Assembly (NCBI RefSeq): GCF_002355535.1
Contig: NZ_AP017457.1
Span: 1,550,001 to 1,614,000, forward strand
Length of the DNA stretch: 64,000 nt
DNA from: Aurantimicrobium minutum
Lineage (GTDB): Bacteria; Actinomycetota; Actinomycetes; Actinomycetales; Microbacteriaceae
Direction of reading: 5' to 3'
Shown: positions 47,899 through 57,854 of the stretch, piece by piece
Layout: each line of letters begins with the position of its first letter
Numbering within the stretch: the first letter of the stretch is position 1
Position numbers and translations under genes: made by a program
The notes under the pieces: model-generated
The model's input: the letters and a program-made list of their open reading frames with translations, nothing else
Told to the model about the DNA's origin: nothing
The model's database searches: none

Positions 47899-47916
47899 TA
47901 TCTTGATATCAAGTTA
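47899..47916. promoter_or_regulatory. 18-bp palindrome upstream of sucC, shared with icd
   Basis: TATCTTGATATCAAGTTA differs from a perfect palindrome at one position. It ends 70 bases before the sucC GTG and is followed by CTTTTA, as at icd (28249-28266). Probably an operator for one TCA-cycle regulator. Confidence 0.62.
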
Positions 47917-47986
47917 CTTTTAACTTTCGCCAGTGGCGGTCCGATCGCTACTGACTATTTATCGCTCAATGCGGATTGGGAATCAC

Positions 47987-49150
47987 GTGGATTTATACGA
48001 ATACCAAGCCAGGGACCTGTTCGAGAGTTATGACGTTCCCGTACTGGCGGGCATCATCGCAGACACCCCTGCTGAAGCACGTGCTGCAGCTGAAAAGCTC
48101 GGTGGCGTAGTTGTCGTCAAAGCTCAGGTTAAGGTCGGTGGCCGCGGTAAGGCCGGTGGCGTCAAGGTTGCCAAGACCCCTGAGGAAGCTGAAGAAGCCG
48201 CCAAGGCCATTCTTGGACTCGACATCAAGGGACACGTCGTCAAGCGCGTCATGGTTGCAGCTGGTGCTCGCATCGCTCAGGAGTTCTACTTCTCGGTGCT
48301 GCTTGACCGTGCAAACCGCTCCTACCTTTCCCTCACCTCCTACGAAGGTGGCATGGAGATTGAGCAGCTCGCTGTGGAACGCCCCGAAGCTCTCGCTCGC
48401 ATCGAAGTAAACCCCATCAAGGGCATCGACCTCGAGGAAGCTAAGAAGATTGCTGTGGCAGCAAAGTTTCCATCTGAGCTCGTGGATAAGGTTGCTCCTG
48501 TTTTCGTCAAGCTCTATGAGGTCTACACCGGTGAAGACGCAACCCTGGTTGAAGTGAACCCACTGGTTCTCACCGAAGAAGGCGACATTATTGCCCTCGA
48601 CGGTAAGGTCTCGCTCGATGAGAACGCTGAGTTCCGTCACGAGAACCACGCAGCACTCGAAGACAAGGCAGCTGCAGATCCACTCGAGGCTAAGGCTAAG
48701 GCTGCAGACCTCAACTACGTCAAGCTTGACGGAGAAGTCGGCATCATCGGTAACGGTGCTGGTCTCGTGATGAGTACCCTCGACGTTGTTGCTTACGCTG
48801 GTGAAAACCACGGTGGTGTCAAGCCCGCGAACTTCCTCGACATCGGTGGTGGAGCTTCTGCTGAAGTGATGGCGGCTGGTCTCGACGTCATCCTCGGTGA
48901 CGCCCAGGTCAAGAGCGTATTCGTCAACGTCTTCGGTGGCATCACCGCATGTGACGCTGTGGCGAACGGTATCGTCCAGGCACTGGCAACCCTTGGTTCC
49001 GCTGCTAACAAGCCTCTGGTTGTTCGCCTTGACGGCAACAACGTCGACGAGGGTCGTCGTATCCTCGCCGAGGCAAACCACCCACTTGTAACCCTCGCAG
49101 ACAGCATGGATGACGGCGCCGACAAGGCCGCTGAACTCGCTGCCCGCTAA
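47987..49150 (+). CDS. sucC: Succinyl-CoA synthetase beta subunit
   Basis: 387 residues from the GTG at 47987, which gives the family start [22 protein letters not shown]-grasp: [18 protein letters not shown] near residue 44, [31 protein letters not shown] near 193, and the CoA-ligase end [21 protein letters not shown] near 310. It couples succinyl-CoA cleavage to ATP or GTP synthesis with SucD. An earlier in-frame codon at 47933 is rejected as it lengthens the N terminus without support. Confidence 0.96.
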   Translation: MDLYEYQARDLFESYDVPVLAGIIADTPAEARAAAEKLGGVVVVKAQVKVGGRGKAGGVKVAKTPEEAEEAAKAILGLDIKGHVVKRVMVAAGARIAQEFYFSVLLDRANRSYLSLTSYEGGMEIEQLAVERPEALARIEVNPIKGIDLEEAKKIAVAAKFPSELVDKVAPVFVKLYEVYTGEDATLVEVNPLVLTEEGDIIALDGKVSLDENAEFRHENHAALEDKAAADPLEAKAKAADLNYVKLDGEVGIIGNGAGLVMSTLDVVAYAGENHGGVKPANFLDIGGGASAEVMAAGLDVILGDAQVKSVFVNVFGGITACDAVANGIVQALATLGSAANKPLVVRLDGNNVDEGRRILAEANHPLVTLADSMDDGADKAAELAAR

Positions 49151-49174
49151 GCCCTCACGAAAACTCAAGGATAA

Positions 49175-50065
<891 letters not shown>

Positions 50066-50080
50066 ACAGAACCATTATTC

Positions 50081-50117
50081 ACATGGCGCTCACCTACGGG
50101 TGGGCGCCATGTGTTTT
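50081..50117 (+). terminator. Terminator after sucCD
   Basis: ACATGGCGCTCACC and GGTGGGCGCCATGT form a 14-base stem with one G-U pair and loop TACG, followed by GTTTTT. It lies 15 bases after the sucD stop. Confidence 0.9.
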
Positions 50118-50202
50118 TACCTGTTGAATGCAAATGGGTTGGGTTAAACGAATTCTCGATGGCAGACTTGAACAACTAAGACCTTCTTCAAAGGGGAAAA
50201 CT

Positions 50203-51633
50203 GTGGCTGAAGCTGTAAAGAAGAGCGCTGGACGTGCCTGGCTCTCGAGCATTCTGATTATTGTCGCAATGGTGTTGACACCCGTTGCCATCGTCAGCCA
50301 CTGGGCAACCAGTGAAGTGACCAACACTGAGCGCTTTGTCAGCACGCTCTCTCCCTTGGCGTCCAACCCTGAAGTTCAGCAGGTTGTCATCGATGAAGTT
50401 TCTGGGGTTATCAAGGAATCTGTTGATATTCCTAAACTGACTGATTCCCTGTTCACTGGACTTGCTCAAGCCCTCAACCTTCCAGAGCCTGCACAGAAGG
50501 CTCTCGAGATGCTCAGCACCCCAGTTGCAAGTGGTGTTGACGCGCTGATTACGGACGTTGTGACGAAAGCAGTTGAATCTGATGCCTTCCAGCAGGCATG
50601 GACCAAGACCCTGACACTCACTCAGGAACAAACTGTTGCGTTGCTCTATGGTGATCCCGAATCATTGATTCAGCTCTCCAATGATGGAACTCTCACACTT
50701 CCCCTCAAGCCCATCATTGTCGACATCAAGGCTGCCCTCGTGAAGCAAGGTGTTGGTTTTGCTAACGCTATTCCCGAAGTAGATAAATCCATAACCTTGG
50801 GTCAAATCCCCGAGTTAGCTCTCGCCCGCGTGATTTACCAGGTTGGTGTGGGCGTCGGAACCTGGTTGCCATGGATCGTTGCTCTGATGTTTGCTGTCGG
50901 TATTTTTGCCGCACGTAACCGTCCCCGTGCAATCATGGCCACCAGCATTGTATTTGCCCTCGTCATGGGCTTCATGGGCTTCCTGTTTGGAACCGGTCGC
51001 ATCTTGGCCACCACGGTTATTGATCCGGCCATTGCTGGAGCAGTAGCGGTGATTTATGACGCAGTTGTTGCCTATGTCATCAACGTGGTTGCTGCACTCG
51101 GTGTAGTTGCGATATTCGCTGCTATTGCCGCTTGGGCTTTTGGATCCTCAGAGTCAGCTGCCAAGCTACGCGCTTTCTCCAACAAGCAGATTGATACTGT
51201 TCGCAAGGCTGTTGACCCTCAGAACAAGACCTTCTCTGGTGTAAGCCCAGTGATGAACAAGTACCGCGTTCTTGCTCGCGTTCTGATTATCGGCATCATT
51301 GCCTGGATTGTTGCACTTCAACAGCCCGTAACTGTTCCCATGATCATTTGGAACACATTGCTCATTCTGGTTCTGCTCTTTGTCTATGAAGTACTGCAGC
51401 GCACCAACGGCAAGCCTGTTGTTGCGGCAGCAGCAGCTCCCTCAGCTCCGGTAGCACCTGCACCTTCGACTGCGAAGCCTGCAGCCAAGAAGGCACCTGC
51501 AAGGAAGCCTGCTGCAAAGGCGACAACTTCGGCAAAGCCAACAGCTAAGAAAACTACCGCTACGAAGCCTGCTGCGAAGAAAGCTCCTGCAAAGAAGCCT
51601 GTCGCGAAGAAGCCTGCTGCTAAAAAGTCATAG
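50203..51633 (+). CDS. Membrane protein with histone-H1-like Lys/Ala/Pro tail
   Basis: 476 residues from the GTG at 50203 (AAAGGGG upstream). One helix at about 13-35, a large outside domain (36-220), then helices near 225-245, 250-270, 285-330, 365-400. The last 70 residues are repeats of the type AAKKAPAKKP, as in bacterial H1-like proteins. Membrane topology as drawn would place that strongly basic tail in the cytosol, where it could touch DNA or RNA. Similar membrane proteins near sucCD occur in related genomes as hypotheticals; function unknown. Confidence 0.8.
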   Translation: MAEAVKKSAGRAWLSSILIIVAMVLTPVAIVSHWATSEVTNTERFVSTLSPLASNPEVQQVVIDEVSGVIKESVDIPKLTDSLFTGLAQALNLPEPAQKALEMLSTPVASGVDALITDVVTKAVESDAFQQAWTKTLTLTQEQTVALLYGDPESLIQLSNDGTLTLPLKPIIVDIKAALVKQGVGFANAIPEVDKSITLGQIPELALARVIYQVGVGVGTWLPWIVALMFAVGIFAARNRPRAIMATSIVFALVMGFMGFLFGTGRILATTVIDPAIAGAVAVIYDAVVAYVINVVAALGVVAIFAAIAAWAFGSSESAAKLRAFSNKQIDTVRKAVDPQNKTFSGVSPVMNKYRVLARVLIIGIIAWIVALQQPVTVPMIIWNTLLILVLLFVYEVLQRTNGKPVVAAAAAPSAPVAPAPSTAKPAAKKAPARKPAAKATTSAKPTAKKTTATKPAAKKAPAKKPVAKKPAAKKS

Positions 51634-51642
51634 CATCAAGAG

Positions 51643-52872
51643 GTGAACCGCACCCTCATAGCTCTGCTTGCTGCCCTCGAGGCATTCATTGCGCTAGCTA
51701 TTGGGGTCGGTATCTCTCTCGTCCCGCTGAGTTTGATGTGGGCGGTGCAATTTGATTCCGGTGTGAGCTGGGATGTTTTTTATCGCGCTTCGGCAGATAT
51801 TTGGCTGGTCGGCCACGGTGTCGATTTGAAAATGACCTTGGACCCTGTTCTGGCTGCTGCAGTCAACCTTCCAGGTGGAGACAAGCCCTTCCTCATCTCG
51901 ATTGCACCGCTGAGCTTTTCGCTGCTCACAATCCTGCTTGGCGTTCGACTGGGAAGAAAGTCTTTTGAATCAGGTGCACGCTTTGTGGGGCCGCTGTCTG
52001 CAGTGGCAACCTTCGGCTTCTTCACGATCCTCATTGCTCTCTCTGCTGTTCATGTCAATGCCACTCCGGTGATGTGGATGGCTGTGTCCTTCCCGACCGC
52101 CATCTTCGCTCTGGGAGTTTTCATTGGGGCCCGAGGTGAAGTCGGTCACTCTGGAGGCCGTGCCGAAAGAGTGCAACAAAAAGTGGTGGGTTGGGCAACC
52201 GGACTTTCTTCACAAGTCAAAGCCGTGCTTTCTGCTTCATTGCGGGGAGGTCTCATCACGGCCGCACTCGTCATTGGCGCCTCAGCCGTTGCGCTATCTA
52301 TATTGATCATTGCGAACTTCGCCAGTATTTTGGGCATCTATGAAGGCTTGCAAGGAGGCGGTGGCGGAAGCCTCATCCTTACGGCAGCCCAATTGATGTT
52401 TATGCCCAACTTTGTGATGTGGGTGGTGTCGTGGTTTATCGGTACTGGCTTCGCACTCGGCACCGGTTCTTCAGTTTCTCCAGTTGGCACAGACTTAGGT
52501 CTTGTTCCTGCTCTTCCCATTCTGGGAGCTATGCCCACGAACGATTTAGCGTTTGGATTCCTCGGGCTTTTGGTTCCCTTGCTGGCTGCATTTTTGGCAG
52601 CGTGGTTTATTCGACCAGCATTACTTCGCGCCCTCGGTTCTGACGTGTCTTTCCGCTGGATATCACTGACCGTGCTGGGCATTGCGCTCGTTGCAGGAAT
52701 CCTCATCGGTTTACTGGCATGGGCCAGTGGTGGTGCTGCCGGTCCGGGTCGATTGGCAGATGTGGGACCGAATGCTTTACGCACTGGCGGTATTGCTGCA
52801 CTCGAGTTCCTTATTGCGGCATCGCTTGGAATGTATGCGCGTTCGGGCGTGACGACAGTGAAGCAAAAGTAA
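51643..52872 (+). CDS. DUF6350 (PerM-like) integral membrane protein
   Basis: 409 residues, nine or so helices, GTG start 9 bases after the previous stop. Family-specific parts are the early VPLSLMWAVQFDSGVSWDVFYRASADIWLVGHG, PLSFSLLTILLGVRLGR, and LMFMPNFVMWVVSWFIGTGFALG. DUF6350/PerM proteins of actinobacteria precede purN-purH and are linked to cell division in mycobacteria. Exact role is open. Confidence 0.85.
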   Translation: MNRTLIALLAALEAFIALAIGVGISLVPLSLMWAVQFDSGVSWDVFYRASADIWLVGHGVDLKMTLDPVLAAAVNLPGGDKPFLISIAPLSFSLLTILLGVRLGRKSFESGARFVGPLSAVATFGFFTILIALSAVHVNATPVMWMAVSFPTAIFALGVFIGARGEVGHSGGRAERVQQKVVGWATGLSSQVKAVLSASLRGGLITAALVIGASAVALSILIIANFASILGIYEGLQGGGGGSLILTAAQLMFMPNFVMWVVSWFIGTGFALGTGSSVSPVGTDLGLVPALPILGAMPTNDLAFGFLGLLVPLLAAFLAAWFIRPALLRALGSDVSFRWISLTVLGIALVAGILIGLLAWASGGAAGPGRLADVGPNALRTGGIAALEFLIAASLGMYARSGVTTVKQK

Positions 52873-52915
52873 CAGGCCCGAATTTCGCTCTATTTCTAGC
52901 CGGTAGGCTTAACCT

Positions 52916-53509
52916 GTGCTGAAACTTGTCGTCCTGATCTCGGGGTCAGGTTCTAATTTGCGTGCTCTTCTTGAGGCCGCAAACGACGACACTTACCCTG
53001 CTGAAATTGTGGCCGTTGGTGCCGATAATGCTGCAAGCGGTTTAGCTCACGCTGTTGAGTTTGGTGTGCCCACATTTATTGTTGCTCCGCAGGAATACGC
53101 CAATCGTGAAGCGTGGGGACAAGCCCTCGCCGCAGCCATTTCTGAGCATCAACCAGACTTGGTTGTGTGCGCTGGATTTATGCGAATCCTTCCCGCAGAT
53201 TTCGTGGGGTTGTTCTCGCCACAGCTGATCAATATGCACCCAGCCCTCTTGCCTTTGTATCCAGGAGCACACGCAGTGCGCGATGCTCTGGCGGATGGGG
53301 CAACTGTTACAGGTGCTTCAGTGCACATTGTGGATGAGGGTGTCGACACAGGTCCTGTTATTGAGCAAGTTCAGGTGGCCATCAACGCTGATGACACTGA
53401 AGAGTCTTTACATGAACGTATCAAAGCGGTGGAACGAGAACTTATTGTTCGCACCGTGAAAAACATTGCCACTAAGAACATCAACCTTCAGGAGTTAGCA
53501 CGCAGATGA
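52916..53509 (+). CDS. purN: Phosphoribosylglycinamide formyltransferase
   Basis: 197 residues. GAR transformylase using 10-formyl-THF. Starts [16 protein letters not shown], with [37 protein letters not shown] holding the catalytic Asn, His and the folate loop, and [14 protein letters not shown] holding the catalytic Asp. GTG start. Its last 4 bases overlap the purH start (ATGA). Confidence 0.95.
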   Translation: MLKLVVLISGSGSNLRALLEAANDDTYPAEIVAVGADNAASGLAHAVEFGVPTFIVAPQEYANREAWGQALAAAISEHQPDLVVCAGFMRILPADFVGLFSPQLINMHPALLPLYPGAHAVRDALADGATVTGASVHIVDEGVDTGPVIEQVQVAINADDTEESLHERIKAVERELIVRTVKNIATKNINLQELARR

Positions 53510-55104
53510 GCGGTCCTTCTCACGATCCCAACTTGTACACACACCGCGATGTTGTGCCCGTTCGTCGCGCCCTCATCTCGGTCAGTGACAAAACGGGGCT
53601 GCTTGAACTTGCAGGTGCACTCAGTGCAGCAGGTGTTGAGCTTGTCTCCACCGGTTCGACGGCACAAACCATCCGCGATGCCGGTCATGCGGTCAAAGAC
53701 GTCAGTGACGTAACCGGCTTCCCAGAATCGCTCGATGGCCGCGTCAAGACCTTGCACCCTTCGGTGCATGCCGGCATCCTTGCTGACCTTCGCCTCGAGT
53801 CTCACGCTGAACAACTCGACGAACTGGGTATCGCTGCTTTTGATCTCGTCGTGGTCAACCTCTACCCCTTCCGCGAAACTGTTGCATCTGGTGCTCAAGA
53901 TGCCGATGTGATTGAACAGATTGATATTGGCGGACCTGCGATGGTTCGCGCATCTGCGAAGAACCACCCCAACGTGGCAATCGTGGTCTCCCCAGCTCGT
54001 TACGGAGAAATCATCGAAGCATTGGCAACGGGTGGAACCACACTTGAGCAGCGTCGTTCACTGGCTGCTGAAGCTTTTGCACACACCGCCGCCTATGACG
54101 CTGCAGTGTCTGCGTGGTTTGTTCGCGATGAGAAGTTCCCAGAAACCTTTACTGTGTCAGCACAGCGCGGATCAATCCTGCGTTATGGCGAGAACTCTCA
54201 CCAGGAAGCTGCTCTATACCTAGAGCAGGGCGGCCACGGTATCGCACAGTCCACCCTGCTTGGTGGTAAAGAAATGTCCTACAACAACTTCGTGGACGCC
54301 GACGCTGCGGTGCGTGCAGCCTACGACTTTATCAACCCTGCAGTGGCCATCATCAAGCACGCAAACCCTTGCGGTATTGCTGTCGGTCGTGACAAGGCAG
54401 TAGATCAGATTGCTTCAGCACACCGATTGGCACACGAGTGTGATCCCGTCTCAGCTTTTGGTGGCGTCATCGCGGCAAACCGTCCCGTCACTCTCAAGAT
54501 GGCAGAACAGGTCAGTGAAGTATTCACTGAGGTACTTGTTGCTCCCGGTTTTGAACCAGACGCGCTCACTCTGCTCAAGACAAAGAAAAACTTGCGTCTG
54601 TTGCAGCTGCCAGAAAACTTTGGTCGTGAACCTCAAGAGGTTCGCCAAATATCCGGTGGCTTCCTCGTACAGGACGCTGACCTCTTCGACGGTGACGCCA
54701 AGCTCGGTGCACTGCTGACAAATTGGCAGCTCGTCTCCGGCGAACCCGCAGACCCCGACACCCTGGTCGATCTCGAGTTTGCGTGGAAAGCCTGTCGTTC
54801 GGTTAAGTCCAACGCCATCCTGCTTGCACACAACGGTGCATCTGTTGGCGTGGGCATGGGTCAGGTCAACCGTGTTGATTCCTGCCACCTCGCGGTGAAC
54901 CGCGCAGGCGAGCGGGCAGCAGGATCTGTCGCTGCCTCCGACGCCTTCTTCCCCTTTGCTGATGGTCTCCAGGTTCTCTTGGCTGCTGGCATCAAAGCAG
55001 TAGTTCAGCCGGGTGGGTCAGTTCGTGATGAAGAAGTCATCGCTGCTGCCCAGAAGGCAGGGGTTACGATGTACTTCACCGGCGAACGCCACTTCTTCCA
55101 CTAA
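53506..55104 (+). CDS. purH: Bifunctional AICAR transformylase / IMP cyclohydrolase
   Basis: 532 residues. N-terminal MGS-like cyclohydrolase ([47 protein letters not shown]) and C-terminal AICARFT with [27 protein letters not shown] and [34 protein letters not shown]. Last two steps of IMP synthesis. The purN-purH pair is apart from purQS and purCD elsewhere in the window. Confidence 0.97.
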   Translation: MSGPSHDPNLYTHRDVVPVRRALISVSDKTGLLELAGALSAAGVELVSTGSTAQTIRDAGHAVKDVSDVTGFPESLDGRVKTLHPSVHAGILADLRLESHAEQLDELGIAAFDLVVVNLYPFRETVASGAQDADVIEQIDIGGPAMVRASAKNHPNVAIVVSPARYGEIIEALATGGTTLEQRRSLAAEAFAHTAAYDAAVSAWFVRDEKFPETFTVSAQRGSILRYGENSHQEAALYLEQGGHGIAQSTLLGGKEMSYNNFVDADAAVRAAYDFINPAVAIIKHANPCGIAVGRDKAVDQIASAHRLAHECDPVSAFGGVIAANRPVTLKMAEQVSEVFTEVLVAPGFEPDALTLLKTKKNLRLLQLPENFGREPQEVRQISGGFLVQDADLFDGDAKLGALLTNWQLVSGEPADPDTLVDLEFAWKACRSVKSNAILLAHNGASVGVGMGQVNRVDSCHLAVNRAGERAAGSVAASDAFFPFADGLQVLLAAGIKAVVQPGGSVRDEEVIAAAQKAGVTMYFTGERHFFH

Positions 55105-55118
55105 AGGACACAACACCT

Positions 55119-56318
55119 ATGTTCACTCCACGTCGCCTTCTTGCCGCTGGTTTATCCGCGCTCGCCGTCGCAGTCATTGCGCAAGACGTCACCGTCTTGG
55201 CATTTTTCATCGGCAAGGGTCTAGATGAAAACATCATGTGGCAGGCCGGTGCTTTCTTCTTCACTGCCAGTACCATCCTGTTCTTCCTCATCGCTTTATC
55301 TGGCTTACTGGGATTCCTCGCGAAGCGCCGCTACTCCTGGATTGCTGGTCTGATTGCCTCAGCCATCGCCGCCATTACGGGCATGTTCATTCAGGTGGGT
55401 ATGCAGGGTGTGGGCATGAGCCCTGAAGTGGTTGCTGTTGTATTTGGTTCGTTGTTCAACGACAACCTCATTTTCCTCATTGCTGGTTCTGTCGCTTCCG
55501 TCACGGCAGGTACAGCTATTTGGCGTGCTGTTCTTGCTCGCACAAAGAGTGACCAACCCACGAAAGTTGCGTTAGTTCGTGCGCCAGCTGCAAACCTTGC
55601 CGAAGGTCTCATCACTCACATCAAGCGCAAAAAGGTTGATGTTGATCTGGCAAATGACCAGTGGGATGGCTATGTTGCAGCGCTGAACGCTGCAGGCTGG
55701 CTCACCATTGAGGTTGAGCCACGTGATGACCTAGCGGACAGTGTCTTCATCGAAGACACTGTGGTGATGCTGGGCAAGATTGCCGTTCTCACTAACCCTG
55801 GAGCCGATAGCCGCAAGCCAGAAATTATTGGCACAGAAGCAACTCTTAACGAGCTGGGCGTCAAGATAGAACGCATTGTCAGCCCAGGTGCTCTCGATGG
55901 TGGCGATGTTCTCAAGGTTGGTAAGACTGTTTATGTGGGCCGCGGTGGTCGCACCAACGGTGAAGGTATTCGCCAGCTTCGTGCCATTGCAGCCCAGCAG
56001 GGTTACACCGTTGTAGCTGTTCCTGTCACCAAGGCACTGCATCTCAAGACTGCCGTGACCGCGTTGCCTGATGGCACCGTCATCGGTTACCCACCACTCG
56101 TAGATGACCCCCGTGTCTTTGACCGCTTCCTTCCCGTGCCTGAAGCACACGGCACTGCAGTTGTGGTCTTGGCACCCGACACCGTGTTGATGTCATCTTC
56201 AGCACCGAAGTCCGCGGAGCTCTTCCGTGAACTTGGTTATCGTGTCATCACAGTCGATATCTCTGAGTTCGAAAAACTTGAAGGCTGCGTCACCTGCTTG
56301 TCTGTGCGCATGCGCTAA
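55119..56318 (+). CDS. Membrane-anchored dimethylarginine dimethylaminohydrolase-like fusion
   Basis: 399 residues in two parts. Residues 1-140 hold four hydrophobic helices (about 8-31, 43-67, 74-95, 104-136). Residues 148-399 form a complete dimethylargininase-type domain: FIEDTVVML with Glu212/Asp213, GALDGGDVLKVG (257-268), catalytic His308 in KALHLKTAVT, and nucleophile Cys393 in EGCVTCLSVR. Cleaves methylated arginine to citrulline in the known family. The membrane half is unusual. It is read in one frame with no stop, 14 bases after purH. Helix half has no known family to me. Confidence 0.87.
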   Translation: MFTPRRLLAAGLSALAVAVIAQDVTVLAFFIGKGLDENIMWQAGAFFFTASTILFFLIALSGLLGFLAKRRYSWIAGLIASAIAAITGMFIQVGMQGVGMSPEVVAVVFGSLFNDNLIFLIAGSVASVTAGTAIWRAVLARTKSDQPTKVALVRAPAANLAEGLITHIKRKKVDVDLANDQWDGYVAALNAAGWLTIEVEPRDDLADSVFIEDTVVMLGKIAVLTNPGADSRKPEIIGTEATLNELGVKIERIVSPGALDGGDVLKVGKTVYVGRGGRTNGEGIRQLRAIAAQQGYTVVAVPVTKALHLKTAVTALPDGTVIGYPPLVDDPRVFDRFLPVPEAHGTAVVVLAPDTVLMSSSAPKSAELFRELGYRVITVDISEFEKLEGCVTCLSVRMR

Positions 56319-56326
56319 ATCTGAGC

Positions 56327-56363
56327 ATGAAAGAACCCCCGGCACAGCCGGGGGTTCTTTCAT
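56327..56363. terminator. Bidirectional terminator between the DDAH fusion and a GNAT
   Basis: A perfect 17-base stem (56327-56343 with 56347-56363, loop ACA); it begins with ATGAAAGAACCCCC and ends GGGGGTTCTTTCAT. It follows the fusion gene by 8 bases and precedes the end of the convergent GNAT. Confidence 0.92.
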
Positions 56364-56369
56364 GTGGGC

Positions 56370-56822
56370 TTAGAACTTAATCTCTCCGATGGTTTCACCG
56401 TATTGGGTGGTTCCAACGTCAGAGAAACCTACGCGGTGGAAGAACTCTTCAGGGCTGTCAACACCGCGCTCCCACAGCACGGTCAGGCTCTTGGCTCCGC
56501 GAGCTTTGGCTTCGTCAACCAGCGCGGCGACAGCAAACTTTCCCACACCCTTGCCCTGGTAGTCAGCAGCAACGTGGATGCGCCACAAGCAACTGCGTAA
56601 TTCTGGTTGGACGTTGTCCGGATCAAAGTTTCCGCGCACAAAACCAACGACGGTGTCACCGTCTTTGATGACACGAGGCCAGGCTGTTGTGGGATTCACA
56701 TACGACTCAGAGATGGAATACGACGGGGGAGCTAGAAACTGTTCCTGACCTCGCTTGAGCGTCAAAGAGTTGGCAGCAACGATGTTGCTGGCGTTGAGTT
56801 CTTCTAATGTATATGTCCCCAT
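56370..56822 (-). CDS. GNAT-family N-acetyltransferase
   Basis: 150 residues. Acetyl-CoA motif A: WRIHVAADYQGKGVGKFAVAALVDEAKARG near residue 82 with the Q/R-x-x-G-x-G/A loop (QGKGVG), then VDSPEEFFHRVGFSDVG. It looks like spermidine/diamine acetyltransferases of the PaiA/SpeG-like type, but no substrate can be assigned. Single gene. Confidence 0.86.
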   Translation of the reverse strand: MGTYTLEELNASNIVAANSLTLKRGQEQFLAPPSYSISESYVNPTTAWPRVIKDGDTVVGFVRGNFDPDNVQPELRSCLWRIHVAADYQGKGVGKFAVAALVDEAKARGAKSLTVLWERGVDSPEEFFHRVGFSDVGTTQYGETIGEIKF

Positions 56823-56957
56823 AGCTTTAGGGTAAACCTGTTTTCCCTTTTCTTCCTAGACCGGAAGTAAAACCTATGTAACAAATTCATCCAAGGTTCA
56901 GACAATTTTTTCAGCCTCTGCGGGTATTCTGGGGCTGGCAGAAACGCCAGAAATTAG

Positions 56958-56973
56958 ATACCCTAGGGGGTAT
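56958..56973. promoter_or_regulatory. CsoR/CstR-type operator
   Basis: ATACCC-TAGG-GGGTAT is a perfect 6-4-6 inverted repeat. ATACCC(N)GGGTAT patterns are the sites of DUF156 copper- or persulfide-sensing repressors. It ends 42 bases before the small Cys-rich gene. Confidence 0.62.
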
Positions 56974-57015
56974 ACAAAGTGTGGCCATATGGTCACTGCT
57001 TATTCGGAGGTAAAC

Positions 57016-57132
57016 ATGTGTAGTCCAGCCAAATGCGGTTCATGCGGCAAGACCACCTGGACCGGATGCGGCGAGCACATCGAGGAAGCGCTGGAAGGCG
57101 TTGCTCAGGCTGACCGTTGCACCTGTAACTAG
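57016..57132 (+). CDS. 38-residue Cys-rich small protein
   Basis: Begins MCSPAKCGSCGKTTWTGCG and ends ADRCTCN; six cysteines include CxxC (KCGSCG) and CxC (CTC) pairs suited to bind zinc or copper. CGGAGG lies 5 bases before the ATG. It is a kind of short protein seen widely as hypothetical, with the core CGKTTWxGCG conserved from memory. The CsoR-type palindrome upstream suggests control by metal or sulfur stress. Function not established. Confidence 0.75.
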   Translation: MCSPAKCGSCGKTTWTGCGEHIEEALEGVAQADRCTCN

Positions 57133-57146
57133 GTTTCGCATCACTG

Positions 57147-57178
57147 AACATTATGGGCTCGCTGAGCCCATAATGTGT
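57147..57178 (+). terminator. Terminator after the small Cys-rich gene
   Basis: ACATTATGGGCTC and GAGCCCATAATGT form a 13-base stem with loop GCT followed by GTTT, 15 bases after the stop. Confidence 0.85.
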
Positions 57179-57263
57179 TTAACGACGAAATCTCTCGCCG
57201 CCGATCAACGTGTGCTTTGGGTCTTTTCGAGACAATTCTCATCACCCTCCCGCTCTATTTCTG

Positions 57264-57269
57264 TATAAT
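57264..57269 (+). promoter_or_regulatory. -10 box of the MaoC-lyase-CoA-transferase operon, with shared A/T motif
   Basis: TATAAT followed at once by ATATTTTC. Nearly the same string follows the -10 boxes at 62560-62565 (minus) and 63392-63397, the other promoters of this acyl-CoA island. Confidence 0.6.
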
Positions 57270-57311
57270 ATATTTTCAGACGAGTTACCGGCATAACAAA
57301 GGACTGGATCA

Positions 57312-57854
57312 ATGAGCGACCCACATTCTCGCGTGGTGGAAGGCTGGACTGGACGCCTGTACGAAGATTTCAGTGTGGGGGATATTTACTACCACCCGTT
57401 CGGGAAAACAGTCACAGAAGCTGACAACCAGATGTTCACCTTGATGACGCAAAACGTCTCCAAGACACATGTGGACCGAAACTATGCGTCGGGAACCAGC
57501 TATAAGCTCCCCTTGGTCAACTCGACCTTTACCCTTGCACTTGTAACAGGTCAATCCACCATGGATCTCTCCATGAATGTTTTCGCAAACCTTGGTTGGG
57601 ACGAAGTGCGAATGCCGGCACCTGTTTTTGAAGGCGACACGATTTATTCTCGTTCTAAAGTTCTTGAACTTCGCGAATCAGCGTCCCGGCCAACTATGGG
57701 AGTTGTTACTGTCGCAACAGAAGGGTTCAACCAAGACGGAACCATTGTGGTGAGTTTCAAGCGCTCCTTCATGATTTATAAAAAAGGGCATCTGCCCAGT
57801 GTTTCAGGAGCTCGCCCGGATGAGTCGACGTTGCCCCAGGTCAGTGGAAACTGA
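57312..57854 (+). CDS. MaoC-like hydratase (mesaconyl/itaconyl-CoA hydratase type)
   Basis: 180 residues, a hot-dog fold enoyl-CoA hydratase. The active region reads GKTVTEADNQMFTLMTQNVSKTHVD near residue 32 and KLPLVNSTFTLALVTGQS, then a FEGDTIYSRSKVLELRES strand pair. The full shape resembles mycobacterial Rv2499c and mesaconyl-C4-CoA hydratases. It shares one base with the next gene (TGATG), so hydratase and lyase are coupled. Predicted to hydrate a C5-dicarboxylic enoyl-CoA. Ribosome site AAAGGA. Confidence 0.85.
   Translation: MSDPHSRVVEGWTGRLYEDFSVGDIYYHPFGKTVTEADNQMFTLMTQNVSKTHVDRNYASGTSYKLPLVNSTFTLALVTGQSTMDLSMNVFANLGWDEVRMPAPVFEGDTIYSRSKVLELRESASRPTMGVVTVATEGFNQDGTIVVSFKRSFMIYKKGHLPSVSGARPDESTLPQVSGN

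Noticed and set aside
47993-49168. A 391-codon open frame on the minus strand opposite sucC
   Set aside because: It is the complement of a strongly conserved gene, has low-complexity Val/Ser/Asp-rich content, no ribosome site and no family resemblance. A similar frame lies opposite sucD (49181-49930).
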